Source: Prevotellaceae bacterium UBA4332
GTDB lineage: Bacteria > Bacteroidota > Bacteroidia > Bacteroidales > Bacteroidaceae
DNA: 59,119 nt
Assembly: GCA_002394365.1 (NCBI GenBank)
Contig: DGTQ01000010.1
Location: forward strand, 1-59,119
Direction of reading: 5' to 3'
Shown: positions 1 through 7,774 of the stretch, piece after piece
How the letters are laid out: every line of letters starts with the position of its first letter
Numbering within the stretch: the first letter of the stretch is position 1
The notes under the pieces: generated by a model
What the model was told of the DNA's origin: nothing
Database searches by the model: none
What the model saw: the letters and a program-made list of their open reading frames with translations, nothing else
Made by a program: the position numbers and the translations under genes

Positions 1-170
1 TCAAGAAAAAAAATAAATTTTCAATTATATAAAGTGACCTCTAAGTGACCTTTCTTAAAGATACCTCACTTGCGGGAAACCGCATAAACACTGGGGTGAG
101 AGGAGGCTAAGTGAGGTTAGTGAGGTTTTTCACGAAAAAAGTTTTTTTTCGTGAAATGAGGAAATCGAAA
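1..170. repeat. Repeat element A: short-word arrays around a GAAA hairpin
   Basis: Left arm: AAGTGACCT twice (about 34-52). Centre: stem GCGG, loop GAAA, stem CCGC (72-83), followed by ATAAACACTGGG. Right arm: AAGTGAGG/TAGTGAGG (106-125). A second hairpin, TTTCACGAAAAAA with TTTTTTTTCGTGAAA, lies at 128-156. The centre aligns with the element near 58765-58870. No coding function is seen. Confidence 0.7.
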
Positions 171-171
171 T

Positions 172-300
172 AGAAATCTTTAGAAAATCTACTCTAAAAT
201 AAAATGGACGATTTAGTTCATCTCGACACTTCGTGTCTCAAAAATCAAAAGAAAATCTTAGATAAAATCTGTTTGAAAATCCTTTTGCATACTTATTCAA
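172..300. repeat. AAATC-rich block with a GGACGATT-flanked hairpin
   Basis: Repeated AGAAAATCT/GAAAATCTT words surround GGACGATT (206-213), a GACAC-TTC-GTGTC hairpin (225-237) and TCAAAAATC. The same order recurs at 58985-59060 with different hairpin bases. No gene is seen here. Confidence 0.55.
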
Positions 301-324
301 ATATGCAGAACCAGTGGTTCTGCA

Positions 325-420
325 GGTAGTTCCGAGCTATGTCAATGGTCTTTTAACCCCTCTCGGTCTCCCCGTTTTCGGGGAGCAGAAACGCCTGAGC
401 ACCTACTGGAGCGCAAGAGC
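325..420. repeat. Dispersed block shared in inverted orientation with 23067-23207
   Basis: Contains CCGAGCTATGTCAATGG, then TTTTAACCCCTCTCGGT, a CCCCGTTTTCGGGG hairpin, and GCAGAAACGCCTGAGCACC. The reverse complement of 23067-23207 carries the same words in the same order, with about 50 bp inserted in the middle. This is a noncoding dispersed repeat. Confidence 0.75.
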
Positions 421-436
421 TAATGCCTCCAATATA

Positions 437-520
437 TAGAACCAGTGCTTCTGCATGTAGAAGCAGTGCCTCTGCAGATAGAACTAATGGTTCTGCAGGT
501 AGAACTAATGGTTCTACAGC
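437..520. repeat. 21-bp palindromic-word array (copy 1)
   Basis: Four units start with TAGAA at 437, 458, 479 and 500, an exact 21-bp period. Each unit is a variant of the imperfect palindrome AGAACCANTGGTTCT. A lone perfect unit lies at about 307-321. One frame is open through the array and would read as a repeated heptapeptide (RTSASAC-like), but no start or context supports a real gene. Confidence 0.8.
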
Positions 521-570
521 TGAAGATAACGAATGGATATTTATTCAAACCTCTTTATATGAGAATCAAG

Positions 571-592
571 AAAAAAGGCTGACTTCACAGCC
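571..592 (-). terminator. Rho-independent terminator
   Basis: Read on the minus strand: GGCTG, loop TGAAGT, CAGCC, then TTTTTT. It could end the rpiB transcript, or a short transcript from the promoter at 645-676. Confidence 0.75.
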
Positions 593-639
593 AGCCTATT
601 CACTATACAAAAACATTATGATACCTTTATTTATTTTTC
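571..639 (-). ncRNA. Candidate small RNA of about 68 nt
   Basis: A near-consensus promoter (645-676) lies about 50 nt upstream of a hairpin/T6 terminator with no ORF between. It has the same layout as the candidate at 7631-7690. Function is unknown. It could also be processed rpiB 3' UTR. Confidence 0.35.
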
Positions 640-644
640 TGTTG

Positions 645-676
645 CAAAGGTACTATGTTTTTGCCCACTACACAAT
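645..676 (-). promoter_or_regulatory. Promoter, Bacteroidota type
   Basis: Minus-strand -7 box TACCTTTG (645-652), 20-bp spacer, and ATTG (673-676) at the -33 position. It points away from rpiB towards the terminator at 571-592. Confidence 0.45.
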
Positions 677-735
677 ACCCATTTTTAGGTATTTTGGTGG
701 TTTCCTTAGTTAACCTTATTATGAATCTATTATTT

Positions 736-1167
736 TTATATCTTATCTATGCGCAACTGATGACGTCCTGCCTCAAACGGAGTCTTAAGGAATTCGTCTA
801 TCATGACGCCACACTCACGATTGGTGATGAAACGTCCTGGGAACACGATACAGTTAGCATTGTTGTGCTGACGCATAAGGTGAGCTATCTCAACATTCCA
901 TGCAAGACCAGCACGCACTCCGTGGTGCTTGTTGAGGGTGATAGCCATACCCTGACCTGAGCCGCAGATAGCTATGCCACAGCTTACCACACCTGCCTCG
1001 ATGTCTTCTGCAAGCGGATGAGCGAAGTCGGGATAGTCGCAAGAACGGTCGCTATATGTACCGTAGTCTTTGTATTCGAGTCCTTTTTCTTCCAGATACT
1101 GTACTACGAACTGCTTGAGGGGGAAACCTGCATGGTCGCAGGCTACGCCAATTACTTTATTTTCCAT
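736..1167 (-). CDS. rpiB: Ribose-5-phosphate isomerase B
   Basis: Interconverts ribose 5-phosphate and ribulose 5-phosphate in the non-oxidative pentose phosphate pathway (cytosol). The 143-aa length is normal for RpiB. It shows the N-terminal ACDHAG motif (Asp11-His12), the catalytic Cys68 in GIAICGSGQG, and the conserved HNNANC segment. It lies 126 bp downstream of tkt on the same strand, separated by a 7-bp-period repeat array, so the two are probably cotranscribed and act in one pathway. No unusual features were seen. RpiB-family proteins can also act on allose 6-phosphate, which sequence alone cannot exclude. Confidence 0.95.
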   Translation of the reverse strand: MENKVIGVACDHAGFPLKQFVVQYLEEKGLEYKDYGTYSDRSCDYPDFAHPLAEDIEAGVVSCGIAICGSGQGMAITLNKHHGVRAGLAWNVEIAHLMRQHNNANCIVFPGRFITNRECGVMIDEFLKTPFEAGRHQLRIDKI

Positions 1168-1199
1168 TGCCGTAAATTTTTATTGGGTTAATTATTAGG

Positions 1200-1290
1200 T
1201 TGATTCTTCTGTTTTTAATAGTTTTCAGTTTTACGGTTTACAGTTTACAGTTTACGGTTTTAACTGGTAACTGGTAACTTATAACTGGTA
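1200..1290. repeat. 7-bp-period intergenic arrays
   Basis: TTTACAG/TTTACGG repeats are followed by TAACTGG/TAACTTA repeats, each with a 7-bp period. They fill the gap between rpiB and tkt. Confidence 0.7.
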
Positions 1291-1293
1291 ACT

Positions 1294-3327
1294 TTACGCA
1301 GTAATGATTTTCTTAACTTGTGCGACTACGTTTTCTGCTGTATAGCCGAGTTTTTCGTCGAGCACCTTGTAGGGGGCTGAGAAGCCGAAGCTGTTAAGTC
1401 CCCAGATGGTTGACTCTGGAGCTGCACCTATGAGGAAGCCCTGCAGATTGACTGGCAGTCCTGCCGTTAAGCCAAAAACCTTAGCTCCTGCTGGTACTAC
1501 ACTCTGCTGATAGTCAAGAGGTTGCTCGCGGAAGAGTCCCTCTGAAGGCACACTGACGATGCGCACCTTGATGCCTTCCTGCCTGAGGAGCTCTGCCCCA
1601 CTCTGCAAGGTTGACACCTCAGAACCAGAAGCGATGCATACTACATCAGGCTGGTCGTCAGACTCACCTATTATATATGCACCCTTGCGTGCCTGCTGAT
1701 AATCGGTAGAGGCAGGGAGGTTGTTGATATTCTGTCGAGACAGGATAAGTGCTGTTGGTGTCTGCATATTCTCCATTGCCATCTGCCATGCTACGGTGGT
1801 CTCCTCGGCATCGGCTGGTCGCAGCACGAGCATAGAAGGACGGCCTGCATGGTTGCGCAGTTTCTCCATGAGGCGAACCTGTGCCTCTTGCTCTACTGGC
1901 TCATGGGTAGGACCATCCTCGCCTACTCGGAAAGCATCGTGAGTCCAGATAAACTTGACAGGCAACTGCATGAGTGCAGCCATGCGGATGGCTGGTTTCA
2001 TGTAGTCGGAGAACACGAAGAATGTGCCACAAGCTGGTATCACACCACCATGAAGAGCCATACCGATGCAGACACAAGCCATAGTAAGCTCTGCCACGCC
2101 TGCCTGGAAGAAGGCTCCAGTGAAGTCTCCCTTCACGAAGGCATGGGTCTTCTTGAGGAAGCCGTCAGTCTTGTCTGAATTAGAGAGGTCGGCAGAAGCG
2201 CAAATCATGTTAGGCACCTGTTCTGCAAGAACGGAGAGGCAAGCACTGCCAGCAGCACGAGTAGCAACGCCAGGCTTCTGGGTTACCTTGCTCCAGTCTA
2301 TCTGTGGTGCCTTACCGCTAAACCATTCCTTGAGCTGTGCAGCCTTCTCGGGGTTAGCCTTTGCCCACTGCTCTTCCTCGGCATAGCGTGCAGCACAGAT
2401 AGTGCCGAGTTCTTCTGCCCTGCGAGCATAGAGAGCCTTGACATCATCAAAGATAACGAAGGGATTCTCTGGATTACCACCAAGATTCTTGACGGTATTG
2501 AGGTAAGCTCCGCCTCCGAGAGGTGCACCATGAGTAGCACAGCAAGCCTCGTAAGAAGAGCCGTCTTCCCTGAGGGCACCCTTGCCCATAACACATTTGC
2601 CTATGATGAGGGTAGGCTTGTCAGAAACCTTCTGTGCCTCCTCTATGGCTGAGCGTATCTGGGGAACATCGTTACCATTTATCTCTATGACATGCCAGCC
2701 AAAAGCACGATATTTTGCTGCTGTGTCCTCTGCGGTTACAGCACTGGTCTCTGTCGAGAGCTGAATGTCGTTAGAGTCATAGAACATTATGAGATTATCA
2801 AGTCCGAGGGTGCCTGCTATGCGAGCCGTACCCTGAGAAATCTCTTCCTGTATGCCACCATCAGAGATGTAGGCATAGATGGTTTCCTTAGTGAAGGTGG
2901 GGTTGCCAGTGTGGGCAGCAAGGAATTTTGCTGCTATGGCAGCACCAACGGCATAGGTATGACCTTGACCAAGAGGACCAGAGGTATTCTCTATGCCACG
3001 AACTATCTCATACTCAGGATGCCCAGTAGTGGGGCTACCCCACTGACGAAGCTGAGCAAGTTCGTCGAGGGTATATTTACCATTGAGGCACAACTGACCA
3101 TAGAGCATAGGAGCCATGTGACCTGGGTCTAGGAAGAAACGGTCTCTGCCCTCCCACTCTGGGTTCTTGGGGTCATAAGTAAGATACTCGGAATAAAGAA
3201 CATTGATAAAGTCGGCACCACCCATAGCGCCACCAGGGTGACCAGACTTTGCTTTCTCTACTGCTGCTACGGCAAGGAGACGAATATTGTCTGCCGCATG
3301 ATTCATTAGAGTGATATCGTTTTTCAT
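1294..3327 (-). CDS. tkt: Transketolase
   Basis: ThDP-dependent transfer of two-carbon units between sugar phosphates (pentose phosphate pathway). From the start chosen here it is 677 aa, normal for the family. The N-terminal pyrimidine-partner region has KSGHPGGAMGGAD. The ThDP/Mg region reads SDGGIQEEIS ... NLIMFYDSN, where many transketolases have GDG, so the first Gly is Ser here. The central Pyr domain carries the GVAELTMA segment, and there is a C-terminal transketolase domain. An upstream in-frame ATG (3360) would add 11 residues. The ATG at 3327 (MKNDITLMNHAADNIR) fits family starts better. The promoter is at 3405-3435, giving a leader of about 70 nt. Confidence 0.96.
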   Translation of the reverse strand: MKNDITLMNHAADNIRLLAVAAVEKAKSGHPGGAMGGADFINVLYSEYLTYDPKNPEWEGRDRFFLDPGHMAPMLYGQLCLNGKYTLDELAQLRQWGSPTTGHPEYEIVRGIENTSGPLGQGHTYAVGAAIAAKFLAAHTGNPTFTKETIYAYISDGGIQEEISQGTARIAGTLGLDNLIMFYDSNDIQLSTETSAVTAEDTAAKYRAFGWHVIEINGNDVPQIRSAIEEAQKVSDKPTLIIGKCVMGKGALREDGSSYEACCATHGAPLGGGAYLNTVKNLGGNPENPFVIFDDVKALYARRAEELGTICAARYAEEEQWAKANPEKAAQLKEWFSGKAPQIDWSKVTQKPGVATRAAGSACLSVLAEQVPNMICASADLSNSDKTDGFLKKTHAFVKGDFTGAFFQAGVAELTMACVCIGMALHGGVIPACGTFFVFSDYMKPAIRMAALMQLPVKFIWTHDAFRVGEDGPTHEPVEQEAQVRLMEKLRNHAGRPSMLVLRPADAEETTVAWQMAMENMQTPTALILSRQNINNLPASTDYQQARKGAYIIGESDDQPDVVCIASGSEVSTLQSGAELLRQEGIKVRIVSVPSEGLFREQPLDYQQSVVPAGAKVFGLTAGLPVNLQGFLIGAAPESTIWGLNSFGFSAPYKVLDEKLGYTAENVVAQVKKIITA

Positions 3328-3404
3328 TATAAATATAGGAAAAGTTTCAGTTTTTTTCAAGTTTCAGGCAGGAGTTTTTTAGGCTCACAACCATAATCCG
3401 AGTT

Positions 3405-3435
3405 CAAAGGTAACATTTTTTTTTTACCTGACAAT
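3405..3435 (-). promoter_or_regulatory. tkt promoter
   Basis: Minus-strand TACCTTTG (3405-3412), 19-bp spacer, ATTG (3432-3435). It lies about 78 bp upstream of the tkt ATG and is divergent from the ftsK promoter. Confidence 0.6.
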
Positions 3436-3502
3436 TTTTTTTGCGTATCTTTTTTGTGATATAAGTTTTTTTTACATCTTACACTTTATTTTACACTTGC
3501 AT

Positions 3503-3534
3503 TTTGCAGGTTAAAAGTTTTTTTGCTAACTTTG
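3503..3534 (+). promoter_or_regulatory. ftsK promoter
   Basis: TTTG (3503-3506), 20-bp spacer, TAACTTTG (3527-3534). This is a perfect Bacteroidota sigma-factor consensus, 22 bp before the ftsK ATG. Confidence 0.75.
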
Positions 3535-3556
3535 CAAGTTGGTAAAAAGAAAAAGA

Positions 3557-6013
3557 ATGGCTAAAAAGAAACAAACCAAGACAAGTAAGGATATATCCTT
3601 TAGAGAAACAATAGGTATCAACAAGATATTTGCCAACGAAAAGACAAATTTCACAGTGGGAATAACGCTGTTTTTTCTGGGGGTACTTATGATTATAAGT
3701 TTTGCATCTTATTTTGTGACGTGTGATGCAGACCAGAGCCTTGTAATGCACCCTGAACCTGGCGATTTTGCCAACACAGGCAGGGAGTTTCATAATGCTT
3801 GCGGTTCGTGGGGTGCTTACGTCTCCTATTTCTTTATCGACGTATGCTTTGGCTTCACTGCCTTCCTCGTGCCTGTGATGCTCATAATATGGGCTTTGCA
3901 GATGATGGGCGTCTTCAAGGTAAACCTGCTGAAGTGGTTTTTCTCGCTGGGTGTCATCATGATATGGGGCAGCATAATGAGTGCCAAGTTCTTCAACCCC
4001 ATGCTGAGCGACCAGATATATAATGCCGGCGGAGGACACGGACTGTTTGTGTCAAACTCCTTAGAGAACATAGTGGGCACGCCTGGACTGACGGCTATAC
4101 TGGGACTGACGGCTATCTTCTTCCTTACCTTTATCTCTAACGAGACCATTATTATAATAAGGAAGATGATGAATCCCTTTGCACACATAAAGAAGATTCC
4201 GCTGGTATTCTCAAACGTGAACGACAAGGGCGAGGTAATAGAACTGAACCAAGGCAACGAGGAGGAAAACAACGAGCTGGAATATGACGACCCTGTAGAG
4301 CAGACCGTGACTTTCGACGTGAATAGCGACAAGGCTGTTGTAAGCGATTTGGGATATAAGCAGGAAAATACTGCTGGCGTGTTGTCGCAAAAAACATCTG
4401 GCAACAGCAGTACTGCTGGCTTCGAGATAGAACAGGGTGTAGAAGAAGAGACTGCCGACGGCAAGACATTGGCAGAGAGAGGCGAGGTGACAGCCTATGA
4501 CCCTAAGGCTACCTTGTCAAGATACAAATATCCTACACTGGACCTGCTCAAGAAATATGAGACTGACGGGCGCTCATTCATCAACATGGAGGAGCAACAG
4601 GCAAACAAGAACCGCATCGTGCAGGTATTGGGCAATTTCGGCGTAATAGTTGACAGCATCAAGGCTACTGTAGGTCCTACCATCACCCTATACGAGATAA
4701 CGCTGAAGCCTGGTATAAAAATCAGTAAGGTGCGCTCGCTGGAAGACGATATAGCACTGTCGCTGGCAGCTGACGGCATACGTATCATAGCTCCTATCCC
4801 TGGCAGAGGCACTATAGGCATTGAGGTGCCTAATGCCAACCCGCAGGTGGTAAGCATGGAGTCTATACTCAACTCAAAGAAATTCAAGGAGACAAAGATG
4901 GCTCTGCCTCTGGCACTGGGTAAGACTATCAGCAACGAGATATACATGGTGGATTTGGCAAAGATTCCTCATCTGCTTGTGGCTGGTGCTACTGGTCAGG
5001 GTAAGTCTGTAGGTCTGAATGCCATCATCACCTCCTTATTATATAAGAAGCATCCTGCAGAGCTGAAGTTCGTGCTGGTTGACCCGAAGATGGTGGAATT
5101 TTCTATCTATAAGCCATTGATAAACCACTTCCTGGCACAGATACCACCAGAGAGCGATGCTGACGAACCAATCATAACCGACGTTACGAAGGTGGTGAAG
5201 ACATTGAACTCCGTCTGTCAGGAAATGGACGACCGCTACAGCCTCTTGAAGTATGCTAACGTGAGAAAGCTGGAGGAGTATAACGAGAAATTCGTCAACC
5301 ACCAGCTGAACCCAGAGAACGGCCACAGATACTTACCTTATATAGTAGTAATAATAGACGAGTATGGTGACCTCATCATGACGGCTGGCAAGGAGATAGA
5401 ATTGCCAATAGCACGCATAGCACAGAAGGCACGTGCCGTAGGCATACACATGATAATAGCCACACAGCGTCCTACAACAAACATCATCACAGGTACTATC
5501 AAGGCAAACTTCCCTGGACGTATGGCGTTCAAGGTGATGTCGCAGATTGACTCTCGCACAATCCTCGACGGCGGTGGTGCTAACCAGTTGATAGGCAGGG
5601 GTGATATGCTGATTCTGGATAAGGGCATGCCTGTCAGAGTACAGTGTGCCTTTGTTGATACACCAGAGGTTATCGCCATAAACCAGTTTATTGCCGAACA
5701 GCCTGGTTACGACGGACCATTCGAGCTTCCTGAGCCAATAGCTGCAGACGAGGGTGGCAGCACTAATGCAGAGGACCTCTCTAACCTTGACCAGCTCTTT
5801 GCCGAGGCTGCAAGAGTGATAGTCTCTACACAACAGGGTTCTACCTCACTCATACAACGTAAGTTCTCCATAGGATACAACCGCGCTGGCAGACTGATGG
5901 ACCAGCTCGAGAAGGCTGGCGTGGTAGGTGCTGCGCATGGTTCAAAGCCTCGTGAGGTACTTATTCAAGATGAGAATACCCTTCAGTCATTGCTCAACAC
6001 ACTCGGAGCGTAG
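3557..6013 (+). CDS. ftsK: FtsK/SpoIIIE-family DNA translocase
   Basis: Septum-bound motor that pumps chromosome ends during division. It is 818 aa from ATG 3557; a TTG 18 bp upstream would overlap the promoter region. The N-terminal third has four hydrophobic segments (about residues 30-55, 90-120, 125-145, 170-195). An acidic linker follows. The motor has Walker A GATGQGKSVG (usually GTTGSGKSVG) and Walker B VVIIDEYGDL. The C-terminal winged-helix gamma domain ends with the typical KPREVL. The linker is short compared with E. coli FtsK. lolA-like and rnz genes follow on the same strand, an arrangement that suggests an operon. Confidence 0.95.
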   Translation: MAKKKQTKTSKDISFRETIGINKIFANEKTNFTVGITLFFLGVLMIISFASYFVTCDADQSLVMHPEPGDFANTGREFHNACGSWGAYVSYFFIDVCFGFTAFLVPVMLIIWALQMMGVFKVNLLKWFFSLGVIMIWGSIMSAKFFNPMLSDQIYNAGGGHGLFVSNSLENIVGTPGLTAILGLTAIFFLTFISNETIIIIRKMMNPFAHIKKIPLVFSNVNDKGEVIELNQGNEEENNELEYDDPVEQTVTFDVNSDKAVVSDLGYKQENTAGVLSQKTSGNSSTAGFEIEQGVEEETADGKTLAERGEVTAYDPKATLSRYKYPTLDLLKKYETDGRSFINMEEQQANKNRIVQVLGNFGVIVDSIKATVGPTITLYEITLKPGIKISKVRSLEDDIALSLAADGIRIIAPIPGRGTIGIEVPNANPQVVSMESILNSKKFKETKMALPLALGKTISNEIYMVDLAKIPHLLVAGATGQGKSVGLNAIITSLLYKKHPAELKFVLVDPKMVEFSIYKPLINHFLAQIPPESDADEPIITDVTKVVKTLNSVCQEMDDRYSLLKYANVRKLEEYNEKFVNHQLNPENGHRYLPYIVVIIDEYGDLIMTAGKEIELPIARIAQKARAVGIHMIIATQRPTTNIITGTIKANFPGRMAFKVMSQIDSRTILDGGGANQLIGRGDMLILDKGMPVRVQCAFVDTPEVIAINQFIAEQPGYDGPFELPEPIAADEGGSTNAEDLSNLDQLFAEAARVIVSTQQGSTSLIQRKFSIGYNRAGRLMDQLEKAGVVGAAHGSKPREVLIQDENTLQSLLNTLGA

Positions 6014-6042
6014 AGAGTTACCAATTACAAGTTACCAGTTAT

Positions 6043-6642
6043 ATGAAAAAGATTGTATCCATAGTATTGTTGCTTGTTCTATGTACTTGCGTATCGATTG
6101 CTGCAAAGCCTGACGCAATGAAGATACTGGACAAGGCTGCTGCAAAGATAAACATAAACAGAGGAGTAAGGATGAACTTTAGCGTAACAAACTCGAAGTT
6201 CAGCCAGAAAGGTACGCTGACAGTGAAGGGGCAGAAATTTCATGCCAATACTGGCAATGCCAAGATATGGTATGATGGCAAAACACAATGGACATACAAC
6301 AAGATGAGCGACGAGGTGAACATAGCCGTGCCCTCTGCCTCTGTGCAGCAACAGATGAATCCCTACCACTTCTTAAGCCTCTATAAGCAGAAGGGCTATA
6401 CAAAGACCGTAAATGCAAAGTCAAACACCTACGTGGTACACCTTACTGGAAAGGGAAAAAGCTTTAGCGAGATGTATATAACGGTAGATAGATACCACAA
6501 CCTCAAGAGTGTGAAATTCAAGCAAGGTGGCTATTGGACTACAATTACGGTGTCAAATATACGCTCTGCCTCTGTGCCTGACTCATATTTTCGCTTTAAC
6601 TCGAAAGAACACCCCAAGGCAGAGGTTATAGACTTAAGGTAA
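6043..6642 (+). CDS. LolA-like outer-membrane lipoprotein carrier
   Basis: A 199-aa exported protein of the LolA-like fold, expected to carry lipoproteins across the periplasm. The N-terminal signal peptide is Lys-Lys followed by a hydrophobic core, with cleavage probably after CVSIAA. The body shows the LolA pattern of beta strands: a GTLTVKGQKFH strand, WYDGKTQW, and a late YITVDRYHNLKSVKF strand. It starts 29 bp after ftsK; the gap holds a TTACCAATTACAAGTTACC repeat. ftsK-lolA adjacency is common in Bacteroidota. Sequence similarity in this family is low, so client specificity is not determined. Confidence 0.82.
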   Translation: MKKIVSIVLLLVLCTCVSIAAKPDAMKILDKAAAKININRGVRMNFSVTNSKFSQKGTLTVKGQKFHANTGNAKIWYDGKTQWTYNKMSDEVNIAVPSASVQQQMNPYHFLSLYKQKGYTKTVNAKSNTYVVHLTGKGKSFSEMYITVDRYHNLKSVKFKQGGYWTTITVSNIRSASVPDSYFRFNSKEHPKAEVIDLR

Positions 6643-6668
6643 CAACAGAAAAAGAGAAACAAGGAGAG

Positions 6669-7583
6669 ATGCAGCCATTCAAAATATACATTCTTGGATG
6701 CGGTTCGGCTTTACCAACGCAAAAACACAATCCTTCTTCACAGGTAGTAGAAATAAGAGGAAAACTATTCATGATAGACTGTGGAGAGGGTACACAAACC
6801 TCCATAAGGCGCTCCAAGAAGAACTTTAACAAACTGTACGCCATATTCATTTCACACATTCACGGCGACCACGTGCTGGGCTTGATAGGACTTCTGTCAA
6901 CCATGGGACTTCAAGGGCGTACTGCACCCATACACGTCTATGCACCAAAAGACTACGAAACTCTCTTTAAGATGGAGATAGAGACTTTCTGCTCTACCTT
7001 AGACTATGAAATAATCTTTCATCCTGTAGATACAAGCCTGAGAAAGATAATATACGAAGACAGGTCGCTTACTGTAGAAACGCTCCCCTTGAACCATCGT
7101 ATGCCTTGTGCAGGCTTCATATTCAGGGAGAAGCAGGGGTTGAGACATATAAACCCTGACAAGGTAGCTGCCTATGAAATACCCTCATCACAACTTAACA
7201 ACCTAAGGGCTGGACACGACTGGACAGCACCAGATGGTACAACCATACCAAATGAGGAACTCACCACACCAGCCGATCCGACAAGGGCTTATGCCTATTG
7301 TTCAGACACTCGCTATATGCCTTCGCTGGCAAAAGAACTCAAGGGTGTAGACACTCTATATCACGAGGCAACATATAGCGAGGACATGAAAGAAAAAGCC
7401 GTAAAATACCTTCACTCTACTGCTCGAGAGGCTGCCATGACAGCAAAAGACGCAGGGGTAAAGCAACTGCTCTTGGGACACTATAGTAAACGCTACCTTG
7501 ATGAGACTCCTTTGCTGAAAGAGGCAAAGGAAGTTTTTCCTAACACTTTCTTAACTGACGAGGGAAAAGTTTTTACACTATAA
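6669..7583 (+). CDS. rnz: Ribonuclease Z
   Basis: Zinc endonuclease that removes tRNA 3' trailers. It matters here because the initiator tRNA of this window does not encode CCA. The protein is 304 aa, a short-form RNase Z. It has the metal motif HIHGDH at residues 63-68, a C-terminal YCSDTRY segment, HEATY, and the GHYSKRY end. The start at 6669 has an AG-rich stretch (AAGGAGAG) just upstream, unusual for this genome. It is the last gene of the ftsK-lolA-rnz group and converges on the DUF2520 gene. Confidence 0.95.
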   Translation: MQPFKIYILGCGSALPTQKHNPSSQVVEIRGKLFMIDCGEGTQTSIRRSKKNFNKLYAIFISHIHGDHVLGLIGLLSTMGLQGRTAPIHVYAPKDYETLFKMEIETFCSTLDYEIIFHPVDTSLRKIIYEDRSLTVETLPLNHRMPCAGFIFREKQGLRHINPDKVAAYEIPSSQLNNLRAGHDWTAPDGTTIPNEELTTPADPTRAYAYCSDTRYMPSLAKELKGVDTLYHEATYSEDMKEKAVKYLHSTAREAAMTAKDAGVKQLLLGHYSKRYLDETPLLKEAKEVFPNTFLTDEGKVFTL

Positions 7584-7630
7584 TTACTCCTTGTTTCCTA
7601 TTCCCAAAAAAGTTTTCGTGTACGCACACA

Positions 7631-7690
7631 AAAAAAGGGCTCCGCTGAGCCCCAATCTTTGTTAACCTTAAATCTAATACTATGAAAAAC
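7631..7690 (-). ncRNA. Candidate small RNA of about 60 nt
   Basis: Lies between convergent rnz and the DUF2520 gene. It has its own near-consensus promoter (7697-7728) and a strong GGGCTC/GAGCCC terminator with T7, with an AT-rich stretch between. It resembles the 571-639 candidate in spacing and hairpin type. It could instead be the 3' UTR of the DUF2520 transcript. Confidence 0.4.
7637..7652 (-). terminator. Rho-independent terminator
   Basis: Stem GGGCTC/GAGCCC with a 4-nt loop, followed on the minus strand by seven Ts. It ends leftward transcription. Confidence 0.85.
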
Positions 7691-7696
7691 ACAGTG

Positions 7697-7728
7697 CAAA
7701 GTTACAACCTGAAACGCAACTTTGCAAG
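7697..7728 (-). promoter_or_regulatory. Promoter within a convergent intergenic region
   Basis: Minus-strand TAACTTTG (7697-7704), 20-bp spacer, CTTG (7725-7728). The only product downstream is the short stretch ending at the 7637-7652 terminator. Confidence 0.5.
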
Positions 7729-7774
7729 TTTTTTCTCAACTTTTTATTCCCTTTTGTTGTATTCTTGATAAAAA

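Noticed and set aside
423..713. 96-codon plus-strand frame over the first 21-bp array
   Set aside because: Its length comes from the repeat; no family features, and the 3' half covers a terminator and promoter region.
7682..7768. 28-codon frame starting MKNTVQSYN
   Set aside because: Covers the minus-strand promoter region, no homologous features and no promoter on its strand.
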